From Simmondsia chinensis (lineage: Eukaryota > Streptophyta > Magnoliopsida > Caryophyllales > Simmondsiaceae), in contig JAGTTD010000005.1 in the NCBI GenBank assembly GCA_018398585.1, positions 7,681,355 through 7,745,354 of the forward strand: 64,000 nucleotides of DNA. Direction: 5' to 3'. A model generated the notes under the pieces. The model made no database searches. It saw only the letters and a list, made by a program, of their open reading frames with translations, and was not told the origin of the DNA. Positions within the stretch are counted from its first letter, which is position 1; each line of letters starts with the position of its first letter. The position numbers were made by a program, and so were the translations under genes. Below, one piece after another: positions 1-10,862 of the stretch.

Positions 1-996
1 TTCCACTTCTGCATGTAGCTAATAATCCTGGAAGTTAATACTTTCCTTCAGTAAATAGTAAATTCAAAGATTTGGGAAACTAGGAGTCCTGAAGTCCTCT
101 CTTTTGTTCAAGAAGTGAAGGTTCAACTAAGGTTTCAATACTGTTTTGCCTTCCCAATCGCACACCCCGTTAATTCCCTTTCTACTTTCCTAGATCTCCT
201 CATTCAATTCTCTTGGCGTGGTTCTAGTGGGTTGGTCATTTAATGAGTATCCTCTCCGTTATCTTCATTGTCTAGGGTTTTCAGTAAGGGACTTATCTGG
301 CATTTATTTCTTGCTCAACTGCCAATTTCTAGTCTGGATGCAGCGCGCCTACCTCGAACCCCGGCGACGCATTGTGGGAATGATAGGGTGCCTCTAACCC
401 GTTGATCGTACCTAACGATGCCGAATTAAGAGGAATCGATAACACTCATTGATTCTGCGAATATCCGAGCAATAACGTAAAGAGGAGCTATGTAATTCTT
501 GTTGAACACTTTCAAAATGAAAACTACAAGAATCAACTCATAATAAAACATTTCATCAAATTTATTCAAAATCGAAAGCTCCCTAAGATTATAAACTGAT
601 GGCCTATTTAGAGGCATAAAAAACCTAGTCCTAATAATAAACCAATTCCAAGAACTAATCTTAATTTAAATCGAACTCTGCTACTCCTAATAATAATCTA
701 ACTCTAAAACCCTAAACTTAATTACATAATTTAATAAATTAAACATTAATAATTAAAATCCTAATTTAAATTAAACCCTAATTAATTTACCCTTCTTTTT
801 TTTGTCTCCATTGAGCTATTCTCCTCCTATACTACATCACAGTCTTTCTCATAAATGCCGTAAGAATTCTCTCTTTTGGTAGTCGGATGGTAAGGGGAAA
901 TTTATTCCCCATCCATAACTCTTTCCCCTTCATAAATTCCATAGTGTCTCAGGAAGGGTTTGCGGTGTTCGTTCCTTAACAATCATCTCGGGCGCC
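1..996. other. No gene recognised; AT-rich, possible LTR relic
   Basis: I see no convincing coding region. Positions 600-830 are strongly AT-rich with repeated 'ccctaa/taatta' text. Read on the minus strand, about 640-300 has the look of a decayed LTR (a TATA-like segment near 'tctaaataggcc', then a T-rich leader), but I find no partner LTR, primer site or target-site duplication. The LINE in the next interval begins somewhere near 950-997. Confidence 0.25.
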
Positions 997-2000
997 ATGA
1001 GTTTACTATGTTGGAACTATCAAGGGTTGGACCGCCCCTTGACGGCTCAAACTCTCCAGGATCTTACTGGAAGTATAGGCCTACGGTGGTTTTTCTTATG
1101 GAAACTAAAAAGGAGAAGGATTATGTAGCTTGTACGCTTAATAAACTTAATTTTTTGAATACTTTTGTTCTGAATCCGATTGGATTATCAGGTGGATTGG
1201 TGTTTGGATGGACTTACAAGGTTTCTGTCAAGATTAATTTCAGTTCAAACAGAATGATAGATGTTTGAATTGAAACGGCCCATAATCCTAGAAATGGCGC
1301 CACAGCCTTAGAGTGAGTTTATCTCTAGATATTCAGATTGCCCAAATGCCTTTGCCGTTTTAGGTGATTTAATGCTTTATCCTCTATTTTTGATAAGTCA
1401 AATGACTTGCAAGTATCCAACACCCAAACTAATATTCTTAATGAAGTGTATGATGCTTGTCCATTGCTTGAATTAGAATGGGAGGGCTATAGACATTCCT
1501 AGTCCTCTATTAGAGATGGCTGTGCTTTTATAAGAGAGTGTATTAATAAAGTGGCTATAAGTTATGCTTGGCTTACTAATTTTGAGTTTACAGAGCCTTT
1601 TCTAGCGCCAGCGATGGAATTCGATCACTCACCTTTATTATTTTTGTTTGAAGAAGGAGTTCCAAAGCCAAAGCCCAAGCCCAACTTCAAGTTTGAAGCC
1701 AAATGGCTCTTGGACGAGGGGTGTGTTGATGTAGTTCGTCAAAGCTGGGGGAGTTGCTCCTTTGGATCCTATATGTATAAAGTCCATCAAAAGCTCCTGG
1801 AATGCAAGGCCAATTTGCTGAAATGGTGGGCCATTTGCAGAAGGACTAGAAAGCAAGAGGTGGAGGAAATTTCGAATAAACTTGTCTTGGTACGAAGTAA
1901 TTCAGGAAATGGTGACTGCCATGTATATGAAGCTCATCTCAACGAGATCCTACTGAAGATTTGGGAAGCAGAGGAAAGATAATAGCATCAATGGTCTAGA
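997..2000 (+). pseudogene. LINE endonuclease domain and linker (ORF2 N-terminus)
   Basis: Role in the family: an apurinic-like endonuclease (Exo_endo_phos) that nicks target DNA for primed reverse transcription. Seen here: an ATG at 997 followed by the N-terminal signature 'WNYQGL' (family usual WNCRGL), then in a shifted frame 'RPTVVFLMETK' with the catalytic-site Glu, then 'PIGLSGGL'. A degenerate 'FDHSPLL' at about 1,621-1,641 stands where the family has SDHxPL, so the Ser before the Asp-His pair is replaced. The downstream stretch to about 1,980 ('KFEAKWLLDEGC', charged and helical) is the linker before RT. At least one frameshift lies between 1,010 and 1,085 and stops separate the blocks. 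Non-functional. Confidence 0.75.
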
Positions 2001-2399
2001 ATTGAGTGGCTGAAGTATGGGGATAGGAGCACCAAGTTTTTCCTTGCCTCGACCTTGGCTAGAAGGAGATTTAACTCAATCACTAGACTGAGCACAGAGA
2101 ATGGTGATTGGGTTGACGGTGTTCATAATGTTGTATCTAATTATTTCAAAAATATCTAGAAGTTCAAAGGGGGTCGTGGATATGAGGAGGCTTCCTATGC
2201 TATTCCGTGTATAGTATCTGATTCCATGAGCTATAAGCTTTGTGCTTCTGTTGGGGCGGTGAAGTTCTTTAAGCAGTCAAACGACTCGGGAAGTTAAAAG
2301 CGTTGGAGCTAGACGGTTTTTCAGGTATTTTTTTTATTTGGAGTTTGGGATTTATTTGGGAATGATGTGGTGAATGCAGTCCTGGCTTCTTCCAAAATG

Positions 2400-3560
2400 G
2401 CCATATACTTAAAAAATTTAATGAAACTGATATAGTTCTTATCCCCAAAATTAATAGACTAGAAAGGATGAGTCAATACTATCCTATTAGCTTATGCAAC
2501 GTCATTTATAAAATTATTGCTAAAATCATATCTAACCGACTCAAAGCCATCATACCTATGTTAATTTCTCCTTATCAAGCTGCTTTTGTAGAGGGACGCT
2601 AAATTCAAGACAACATAATTGCAGCTCGTGAAATATTTCACATAATGAGACTAAGGAAAAGGGGTGACGGTGCTTAAAGTTGACTTAGCTAAGGCTTATG
2701 ATAAAGTTAACTGGGAGTTTCTTGGGCATGTGTTGCGCAAGTTCAGTTTTCATTATATAATTTGTACAGTGGATAATGCAATGTGTTTCTTTGGTTTCCG
2801 TTTGCCCCATTGTTTGTGGTACTCGGCTGGATAGAATACAGATCGGGAGGCGACTTTGTCCCGGGGATCCCCGATGGCCTTATCTATTCATCTTTGTAAT
2901 GGACACGTTGTCACGTTTAATAGAAGGTGCGGTGAATATCAAGGCTTCCTTTTTGCATAAATATATTTACTCCGCCTAGATTTCACTTGTTATTTGCTGA
3001 TCATTGCATTTTATTTTTCGAGGCTAATGTTAGTGCGTGCATTAAAGTGAAGGAGGTGATTGATATCTTTTGTCGTGCCTCAGGGTGAAATTAATTTTGT
3101 GAAATCTAAAGCGTACTTTTCTTCTAATGTGAACCCAGGTACAAAACTTGACTGTTTATGTTTTTTTGGGGTTGACCAATTTGGGGGGGGGGGGGGGGGA
3201 AGGAATACCTAGGGGTTCAACTTAATATGGGGCAGGTCTAAAAGGGGATCATTGGATTACTCCTTAGACCATATAAGACATAGATTATGGGGCGGGCTAA
3301 CTAGTTTTTGTCACATGGAGGAAGGAAAGTATTAGTGAAATCTGTCCTCTCTGCTATACCTATGTATATTATGCACTGTTTTAAACCATCTACATCTTTT
3401 TGCCATAAAATATATATATTGATTGCCCTTTTTGGCGGGAAGAGGAGTTTGATCGAAATAGTGTTGTTTATTGGACAAGCTGGAGTACTCTATCTAAACC
3501 AAAGAAGGACGGGGGTTTGGGGTTTAGGGATTTTGATGTTTCAATCTATCATTACTTGGT
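2400..3560 (+). pseudogene. LINE reverse transcriptase domain (RVT_1), inactive
   Basis: Blocks of the L1 reverse transcriptase appear in several frames: 'IVLIPKINR' (about 2,433), 'PISLCNVIYKIIAKI' (about 2,482), 'SPYQAAFVEGR' followed by a stop (about 2,566), 'KVDLAKAYDKVNWEFL' (about 2,676) and 'LLFADHCILFFE' (about 2,990-3,025). The last block is the catalytic box, normally FADD or YADD; here the second catalytic Asp is His (GAT CAT), so activity would be lost even without the frameshifts. A 17-base G run at 3,183-3,199 breaks the following segment. 'GGRKVLVKSVLSAIPMYIM' (about 3,315-3,370) is the usual post-RT motif of plant L1 ORF2. Confidence 0.8.
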
Positions 3561-6060
3561 AAACAACCTTGGCGGCTTCTTAAAAACCCAGATTCCTTTT
3601 AGGTGAGGGTATTCAAGGGAATACACTGTCCAAAATCGTCTTTTTTAACGCTTATTTGGTGCTAATCCATCATGGTGGTGGAGAAGTATCCTTTTGGGTA
3701 GAGGTGTTTTGAGAAAGGATCTTTTTTGGACTGTTGGGGATGGGTAAAAAATAAACGTATCGGGTCCTACCCCATCTCCACAATGGAATGGTGGCAACAG
3801 CATAGGTGTCGGATATTTTTATTCTTAATGGTAGAATGTGGGATGTCCAAAAAGTAACCTCTCTCTTTTCTCAACTAATTGCTCGATGTATTTTTGGAAT
3901 TCCTATTGGGGGGCCGGGATTGAGGAATTTTATGTTTGGAAGATGGCAAAAAGGGGTGAATACAATGTTCATGATGCTTATTCTTCCTGGAAAGCTGAGG
4001 AGGGGGTAGGGGTGTTCAAATACCGGTCCGGACCGATTAAATATCGGTCCGGTCCTCGGTCCATAAAGTAACGATATTTCGGGTTTCGGTCCGGTCCGGT
4101 CCAAACCCGAAAAAATCCGGACCGGACCGAAACCCGATATAAATTAATATTAATATTAAAAAAAATTATAATAATATTAATACACTTAAATTTTTTTTCC
4201 CAAAAAAAAAAAAAAAAACTTAAATTAAACCCCCACACAACAAATCTGCGCATTTTCTCTCTCCTCATTTCCTCACTCACCCACCCGTACTACCCTTTCC
4301 CTTTTCCTTCCTTAACCCTAACTCTTTGCTTACTGCAACCTTCGACCAACCACCACCAGCCACCACCCCACGCCACCGGCCGACAAATCATTTTCTTTTA
4401 GGGTAAATCCCTAATTTTTATTTAATTTCTTATTCTTCTAGTATATTATTGAGTTATTTGGATAATTATTTTGATTTATATTTTATTTATTTTAAGTTTG
4501 GTTGGTTTTGTTTTGCTTTATTTAATTTTTAATTTTTATTCAAAAAAGTTTTACTTGTTTATCTAAGTATACCCATTTAAATTTTAGTCGCTCAACTTTT
4601 CTTTTGTTTATAATGGTGCCTAATATTTTATTTTAAGACAAGATTGGTTCCTTTTAATTTTTCTTGATAACACTTAAGAGTATATTCTTGATAACACTTA
4701 TCATTTTTCTTTATATGTCACAAATTTTACACTCGGTTCATAACCACGGATTTGTTAACTGCATTAACTCCTAATGTGAGTAATTAAAGAAGGGCTTTAT
4801 TATATAGAGCTATTGTATAATGCCTAGCCCATTTTGTGTGACTTATTGTATATTTGTGTTTTCGTTCTCTCATCGGATGTCGAGCTCGCAATCCAACAGA
4901 ATATTTATGACCTCGGAAGAACGAACTGAGACTTATACAAAAAGAAAATGTTATTCGGTCCAAATCGGTCCGGTCCGGTCCGGTCCGGGTTTGGACCAAT
5001 GAACACCCCTAGGAGGGGGTGAACAATGATAGATCTACTACTTCCCCTTCCCACCGTGCTGATAATGCTTTTGCTTGGTTATGGAGGATTTAGTGTCAAT
5101 TGAAAATAAAAATCCTTTTGTGGCAATGTTGTCATAATGCAATAGTTACTGGTGAAAACCTTTATAAGAGGAGGCTTCTCTGTTCTAGAAGATGCTCACG
5201 TTGTAATAATGACTTAGAATCTATTGAACACATCTTGTTCTTGTGTTCGTATGCATGTTTGGTCTAGTTCGGTTTGGGTCTAGGTTACAAACCTGACACT
5301 ACTAGTTTCTCTGGTTTCAGGATGTGGTTGGAGAGTTTATTGGTTGACTTTAAATTTGATTTATTTTTCTTTCCAAGTGTGTTTATATTTGTTGAGAGTA
5401 AATCGAGGTGTAATTTTGTTTTTAGAAATGTTGATGCGGATCCAACTCTTGTTGGGAGGAAAGCGTTATTTGATGCCCAAGAATTCTGCTCAGTTCAGGG
5501 TGGTGTCAACAATAATGGACTCTATCTTGTCACAAGGTGTACCAGTAGCGATTGTAGATGGCATCCTTCTGCAGTTTCGTTTATCAAAAATTAACTCTAA
5601 TGCTGCATGGTGTGAAGGTATGTTAGCTGCTTGCACAGTGGTGGCTCGGAATCGCTCAGGGAGAATGATAGAGGGGTGGTGCTCTTCATTCCACACTTTT
5701 GATCTGCTTGTGGTGGAAATCCTCGCTGTCCAGGGTGCGTGCTTTTTGGCTTTGGTTTCTGGGCGGAGAAAGGCTATCATCGAATGATATTGCTTGAAAG
5801 CAATTGATGCTCTTAACCGTGGTCATAATTTATCATGGTCCATTATACCTATTGGAAAGGACATTTTGAGGATTAGGCCTGCCTTTGATTGTATATATTT
5901 TTGTTGGGTACCTCGTATTTTAATAGGGTTGCCCATATAGGAGCTAAGCTCCATTTTGCAAACTTTTGTGATCATAGTTGGTGGCTCTATCCACCTCCTC
6001 AACTATACGATGTATATATACGTGATTTGGGTAATGGTTACAGCCTCTTGCCATTTTTGT
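3560..6060 (+). pseudogene. LINE zf-RVT and RNase H C-terminus, split by MITE
   Basis: The zf-RVT part reads 'FYVWKMAKRGEYNVHDAYS' (about 3,928-3,985) up to the MITE insertion, and after 5,020 continues with 'ILLWQCCHNAIVTGENLYKR' (about 5,112) and 'CSRCNNDLESIEHILFLC' (about 5,198-5,250), which holds the Cys/His pattern of this domain. The RNase H (RVT_3) part is recognisable from 'ACTVVARNRSGRMIEGW' (about 5,632), a shifted 'CLKAIDALNRG' (about 5,794) and 'WVPRILNRVAH' (about 5,910). This order is characteristic of plant L1 families with an acquired RNase H. Several frameshifts and stops; no intact product. Confidence 0.75.
4007..5011. mobile_element. hAT-type MITE A, 1,005 bp, perfect 8-bp TSD
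   Basis: Terminal inverted repeats TAGGGGTGTTCA (4,007-4,018) and TGAACACCCCTA (5,000-5,011) match perfectly over 12 bp. The target-site duplication is GGAGGGGG on both sides (3,999-4,006 and 5,012-5,019); 8 bp is diagnostic of the hAT superfamily. Just inside the ends lie clusters of 'ggtccggtccgg' in both orientations, which form subterminal repeats. No transposase is present; the interior is AT-rich. It lies inside the zf-RVT part of the older LINE, so it inserted later. It belongs to the same structural group as the copy at 23,279-23,817. Confidence 0.9.
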
Positions 6061-6065
6061 TTGGA

Positions 6066-6379
6066 TAAAAGGAAGGGAAGAGCCACATGGGTATGAGAAT
6101 CATCAAACCACTTAATAGTCATAATTGCAGTGTCGTGAAAGCAAGTGTTGTCTACAGTTCGTTAGATAACTCGTCGCGCCAAAGGGGCAGAAGTTGTTGT
6201 TTCCCTAATATTTGCAAAGTTTTGTCTCTTGGGTTAGTGTAGTGTTAACTAACTCACTTCTCCTTGCAAGGGTTAGGGTTTGAGCTTATTTCCCCTTCAA
6301 AATTTGTGTTATGGTTACTTGCTTATGTTGTATGCTTGTAGAATTACGTTTGTCAGGTAAGGTGTGATCTTTGATGGTG
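6066..6379. other. No gene seen
   Basis: Short spacer between the end of the LINE text and the SINE target site. I see no coding potential or repeat structure. Confidence 0.4.
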
Positions 6380-6400
6380 TTAGTGTTCTTTGCTCTATCT

Positions 6401-6639
6401 AAGAGGGCACCAACACGCAAGCACCAGATCCCATTGGAATACTGAAGTTAAGTGTGCTTGAGCGGGAGTATTACCAAGATGGGTGACCTCTTGGGAAGTC
6501 CTTGTGTTGTACCCCTCAGATTGAAGGTTTTCGAAAATAGTCTCCTTTTAAGGTAGCATCCTGAAGGGGGAAGGCTATGTATATCCACCCCCAAGACCCT
6601 GCTTAAGCGGGAGCCTTTAGGACATTGAGAATATTGCTT
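6401..6639 (+). mobile_element. 5S rRNA-headed SINE, copy 1 (full length)
   Basis: The first ~115 bp (from 'gggcaccaacacgc') are a diverged plant 5S rRNA: 'ccagatcccattgg', 'gaagttaagtgtgcttga' (A-box region), 'gagtattaccaagatgggtg' (intermediate element and C-box) and 'gacctcttgggaagtccttg'. It is followed by a ~110-bp body ('ctgaagggggaaggct', 'agaccctgcttaagcggg', 'agcctttagg') that resembles the 3' part of plant Au-type SINEs. A 21-bp target-site duplication, 6,380-6,400 and 6,640-6,660 ('ttagtgttctttgctct' plus four bases, 2 mismatches), flanks it exactly. The 5S control elements could act as an internal RNA polymerase III promoter (inference). Not a host 5S gene: it is diverged, single and TSD-flanked. 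Confidence 0.85.
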
Positions 6640-6884
6640 TTAGTGTTCTTTGCTCTTCCTATTATATGTGGGCAACAAAGAAAAGATCATGGTATATCTT
6701 AGAAGATTTTGTTAGTTTTCCCGTAAAATTTTCTAAAAATCCATAAATTTTGCGAGGAAAAAACATATTTTGTAGTTCTCGTTTGTCTAAATTTTCTGGA
6801 AAGATATGAAATTTCAGCCTTTTTCTCTATGTTTTGAACTTGCATACTGTTATTTTCCAAGTTTATCTATACAATTAAAGTTGA

Positions 6885-7242
6885 TGGTTTCCCTTTTTTT
6901 TTTTTTTGATAAATTGTGTCAAAGTCACTAAACAAGCCAACCACTCCCTAGGCGAGGCTTGAGTCCAATCGCGACAACATGGGTACCAAAAATAACTAAC
7001 CCAAAACAAGATAATAGGATCAAATCGCTCCCCTCAAAACACGACACAACAACCACTGAGTATAGGACCAGAAAAGACACGGGGACAGGAAACAACAGCA
7101 TGCGTAGAACCATCACATACAGGGAACCTAAATAAAGAAAAACCAGAAGGCCAGCACAAGAATTAGGAATGGGACTGAAGCCACAACCTAACACCCAACC
7201 CATATAATTGGGCAAGAATGTCTGCCAACGTGCCGGGTGGAA
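6885..7242 (-). mobile_element. 5'-truncated poly(A) retroposon, minus strand
   Basis: A T-run at about 6,894-6,908 on the plus strand is a poly(A) tail for a minus-strand insert. The 14-bp sequence acaattaaagttga occurs on both sides (6,871-6,884 and 7,243-7,256) as a probable target-site duplication. Nine extra bases ('tggtttccc') separate the left copy from the tail. The insert has no clear protein similarity; it could be the 3' end of a LINE or a processed transcript. It is separate from the SINE family in this window, which ends in TTG repeats and not poly(A). Confidence 0.6.
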
Positions 7243-7256
7243 ACAATTAAAGTTGA

Positions 7257-7886
7257 AATCCACCTTTTCTCCTATCACTATCCTCTCATCATATTCTTCT
7301 TCCGTGATCTTCTGGGTTCGATTTCCCCTATCCCGCTTTTTCCTATTTCCGACTGTCTTAGACGACTTTTCGACATTACTTCTAGGAGATATATCCTTCA
7401 AGAAGTATTGCAACTCCTACTTCCTTCTTTCCTTTATCTTGCGCTTGATCGCTTTTATCTCTCTTTTTGTGTGCGGAATTTTTCCTTTTTCCTCCAGCGA
7501 TGGAGCTGATACTTGTTGACTCTGCGGCAAATTATCTTTAGCTTGAGAGTTACTGATTGCTGTTATGGGCTTGAATCCTGAAGGGAATTCAGGCCCAATT
7601 GTTGTTGACTCATTACCACTTTTACTTCCCCGAGTATCGGTATCAGGTGTGGTTACCTGACCATGATGTTGATCAGCTGGAGCTCCACCATTCTCAACCC
7701 ATGGCAATAGTCAGGAGGATGTACCACCTGCTATGGAACGTAAGACACGGCATGCAGGAGCAATTGCTGCCGGGCCCATCTCCCAATGATTTGGCTATTG
7801 AGGTGGAGGAAAACATGATCAGACGGCTGCCAAGCAATTCCCATCCGTTCAATAGTTGGTGGTTTCCTTTGTTCTTCAATTTTTAA
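7257..7886 (-). other. Degenerate charged ORF, possibly LINE ORF1 relic
   Basis: On the minus strand this stretch gives overlapping open segments ending in a Lys/Arg-rich helix ('KREIKAIKRKIKERRK') and a Ser/Gln-rich part ('NSQAKDNLPQSQQVSAPS'). The look (basic tail, low complexity, next to a retroposon) fits the C-terminal part of a plant LINE ORF1, but I see no RNA-binding or zinc-finger motif. The reading frame is broken. Treat as unassigned. Confidence 0.2.
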
Positions 7887-10149
7887 TTTTTTGTGTAGAA
7901 ATTAAGGGTATTTTTGCAGGCTTGAGAGCCCTTAGATTGTTCTGTTTGCTAGCTCTATGTAGGATCTTAAGATCTTTGTTGCTGGTGTTTTATTGTTAAT
8001 GGTGGATCAGCCACTTTGTTTATTGATATGAGCTTTGCGTTAGTTTCCTTAAATTGGACAGCTTTGTGAAAGGGAAACAAAACAAGAGGTAAAAAAAAAA
8101 AAAAAAAGAAGGAGGCCGATAGAGTTGTAGGGGTTTTCATTGTTTTCGGGAAGAATACAGAGAAATTCTCTCCTATCTCGTATATTTCTCACAAATCCGC
8201 AGTAGTATTTATACAACCACACAAGAGAAATCCTAGGCACCTCAAACATACTTTCTGCTCCATGAACATAACCCATTATAGTAAATACTACCAGACCCCA
8301 TATAGAAAGCCTAGGACTTTAACCCACCAACATTCTAAAGAACTTGTTCCTTTCCTTAAGGAACTACAATCAACATTTTCGTAATCTTGTTTATCTCATT
8401 GTTCCATTGCATTAGGTGAGCTTATTTATTGTTGAGAGGATGTTGATTTATGGAAACAAAGATCTCCATAATGGGCTTAAAGTAATGTATTTATTGGTGA
8501 TGGTAGTGGGCAGAAATTCGGTCGGAAATGAATTATTAATAGAGTCCTGAGAAGGAAAGAAAGTAAGATATCGTCTGTCTTTCTAATTTGGAAACTTTGG
8601 CGTCTTTGCATACGAGACTTTAAACACGCTGCGTAAAGGTTAAGCTCTTAGGAAAAGAGAAACTTTAGCATCTTTGGCAAAAAGTGAGTTTGGGCCAGAA
8701 ATTTTCACTATAAACGAGGAGAAAGGTGCTTTGGTGTATGTTTAAGCTATGATAGAGCATGTTGGTTCATCTATATGTGTGGTAGTCCGTGCTAGAATTG
8801 TGCGCTCATTCTGGGTTTTAGCTTAATATTTTTTGTTTATAATTTTTCGTTTTTGAAAAGTTAAAATTAGGTTTTCAGAATGGTGTTTTCTTATTTTTGA
8901 TTTATTGTTTTCTTTTTTAACTTAAATTTGAAAAAAAATAATAACAAAAATAAAAAAAGAGAAAATTATTTCTAAAATATAATTTGTGGTTTCTCAAAAA
9001 CCAAAAAGTATAAACTGAAAATGACATTACCCTTATTAATTTTGTATGTATGTTTTCATCCAAAGTTAAAAATGCTTGGAAAATTCAAGAAACACGAAAA
9101 ATGGTTCCATCAGTTACAAACAGAAATAATCCAGTGGATATAGTGTTCTTAATTTTCAAAGAAAACTTGAAAATGGCAGCAACAACGGAAATAACTACAT
9201 GTTGTACATTTTTTTTATTTTAAAATAACGGTAGATTCTACTGTTACTATAATTTAAAAAAAATTTGGTTGTTAGAAGTATGTCAATTAATAATAAATTT
9301 ATAAATACACATTGTAATTTGAATTTTTTTGCTGACATTATTCTTTGTTATATGATTATAATGAATCCTAAGCAAATTTATATGACAATGTCATTTGGCT
9401 AAATTTGATGTTTAAATTTGAATTCTAAATTTGAATTTAATAATATTACTATAACTATGATAAATGATTAACCTTTGCCTAACTATTCAATATAGATAAC
9501 ATATTGAAAATTATATTTTTAAACTACTACTAATAATAATATTAATATTAATAGTAGTAAAAAATAATAGTGATAATATTAAGTTATAGTAATAGCAATG
9601 ATAATAATAATACTAATAATAATACATAAGGTTTTATGCCTAAGCAAAAATTACATATATAACAAATATTAGGCTCATATTTGTTTACATTATAGAATGT
9701 TCATTAATCACCACCTAATCAACAAAGTATAGCACCGCAAAATAATAAAAGATAAGGTACTTGAAAAAATAAGTTTCATCTTAACAAATTGTAACAACTG
9801 CTAATAAAAAAATAATAATAATAACCTTCATTACAGGGAATCAAAAAATATTAGCTGCATAGAACCAAGAAAGTAATAAAGAATTCATTTTCATTGTACT
9901 TACACAATGGTAATTTAATGGAATAATATTCACATCTGTTAAACATTATTTTTAGGGATACAGGACAAATTTGATTCATATACTATACAAATGGACAAAA
10001 CAATGTACAAAATAAAAAACATTTCATAGCTATAAAATACAATTTACAACAAAAATCACCGGTGCATCGCACGGGAAAAAACTTAGCAAATAATATTAAC
10101 GTATATGAATATTCTAGAAACAAAAGCTAGCACTATAAACATTGAGGAC
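7887..10149. other. AT-rich spacer, no gene; possible LTR relic at 8,049-8,340
   Basis: The minus strand of 8,340-8,049 has a TATA box ('tataaatact', about 8,201-8,211) and ends in a 17-18 base A/T run near 8,090, like part of an LTR or of a reverse-transcribed transcript; I find no partner or duplication. From 8,820 to 10,090 the DNA is very AT-rich with imperfect (TAA)n/(ATA)n runs (9,520-9,640 and 9,800-9,830). Near 10,060-10,077 the hairpin-like 'ccggtgcatcgcacgg' is followed by 'acttag', which resembles a Helitron 3' end but lacks the CTAG terminus. Confidence 0.35.
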
Positions 10150-10787
10150 TGTTAAGAAAACTTAAACAAATCCAGTATGCTAAGATACCAATTTGTTAGG
10201 GAACATAATGCGGAAGCAAAAATCCTGGTAACTTGATTCGATTCAAATAATATAACTCACGCAAAACGAGAAGTAAACAAATATGGAGAAACAAAGAACA
10301 AACACAAGAACACACAATATTTACGTGGAAACCCCTCTACATTCGAGAGAGAAGAAAACCACGGGCGGAGATGGAGATTCTTTATTAACTGAACGAAAGA
10401 ATTACAACGACACTTCCCAAACAAGATATATGGAAGAATTACAATCACTCCCTCTGAACTCTCGTAGCACTCGAATATCTTGGAGGAATTACGAAGTCAA
10501 CTCTTTTTCTTAATGGCAGCTCACACGCTCTTTGATTGGATCTGAATGGGAGAAACCTCTCTCCAAGTACCGAAACCCTACGTCCCTATTTATAGAAAAT
10601 AACTAGGGCCGGCGCAACAGGCTCTCGATCGATCAGAACCCACCGATCGATCGGCACTCTTAATTTCCAAAATCACCCGAATCTTTCCTTAAATCACCCG
10701 ATCGATTGGCATTCCCTCCCGATCGATCGGTGACCACACGGCAGCCCCATATAAAATAAAACAAGTAATTTGACACATAACCTAACA
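10150..10787 (-). repeat. 3' LTR of the copia element
   Basis: 638 bp, begins TGTTAAG and ends CCTAACA on the plus strand. In element orientation U3 comes first (from 10,787), then a TATA box 'TATAAATAGGGA' at about 10,585-10,594, then R/U5. Upstream of TATA in the element sense are CGATCGATCG-like boxes at 10,626-10,635, 10,644-10,653, 10,699-10,708 and 10,720-10,729. Confidence 0.9.
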
Positions 10788-10800
10788 AATCTCCACCTTG
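10788..10800 (-). promoter_or_regulatory. Polypurine tract of the copia element
   Basis: On the minus strand 'CCAAGGTGGAGATT' directly precedes the 3' LTR (TGTTAGG). This is the standard copia plus-strand primer and supports the minus orientation. Confidence 0.8.
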
Positions 10801-10862
10801 GCTCAAATTACATACATAAAAGAATTTCCTCCACCTTCTCCACAAAACCCCCACACACGGGG

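Larger units (their letters stand above)
997..6065 (+). mobile_element. L1-type LINE, degenerate, interrupted by a hAT MITE
   Basis: A non-LTR retrotransposon ORF2 can be followed on the plus strand in the order expected for plant L1 elements: endonuclease (from about 997), linker, reverse transcriptase (about 2,400-3,560), zf-RVT zinc-binding domain (about 3,560-5,270) and a C-terminal RNase H (about 5,400-6,030). Reading frame changes many times and in-frame stops are frequent, so the copy is long dead. ORF1 is absent, which suggests 5' truncation, the usual outcome of target-primed reverse transcription. I do not see a clear poly(A) tail or target-site duplication, so the outer ends are approximate. 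A hAT MITE (4,007-5,011) sits inside the zf-RVT region. Without it the protein text runs on from '...AYSSWKAEE' to the next zf-RVT segment. Confidence 0.85.

Noticed and set aside
3871..4280. Minus-strand frames rich in 'RTGPDR'
   Set aside because: They come from the ggtccggtc subterminal repeats of the MITE and are not protein coding.
6401..6530. Host 5S rRNA gene
   Set aside because: 5S-like text is diverged, lacks the normal 5' end and T-run terminator, is not in a tandem array, and continues into a SINE body with flanking duplications.
10055..10095. Helitron 3' end (hairpin 'ccggtgcatcgcacgg')
   Set aside because: The terminus reads cttag, not CTAG/CTRR at the right distance, and no TC start or rep/helicase coding is found. 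Kept only as a note.
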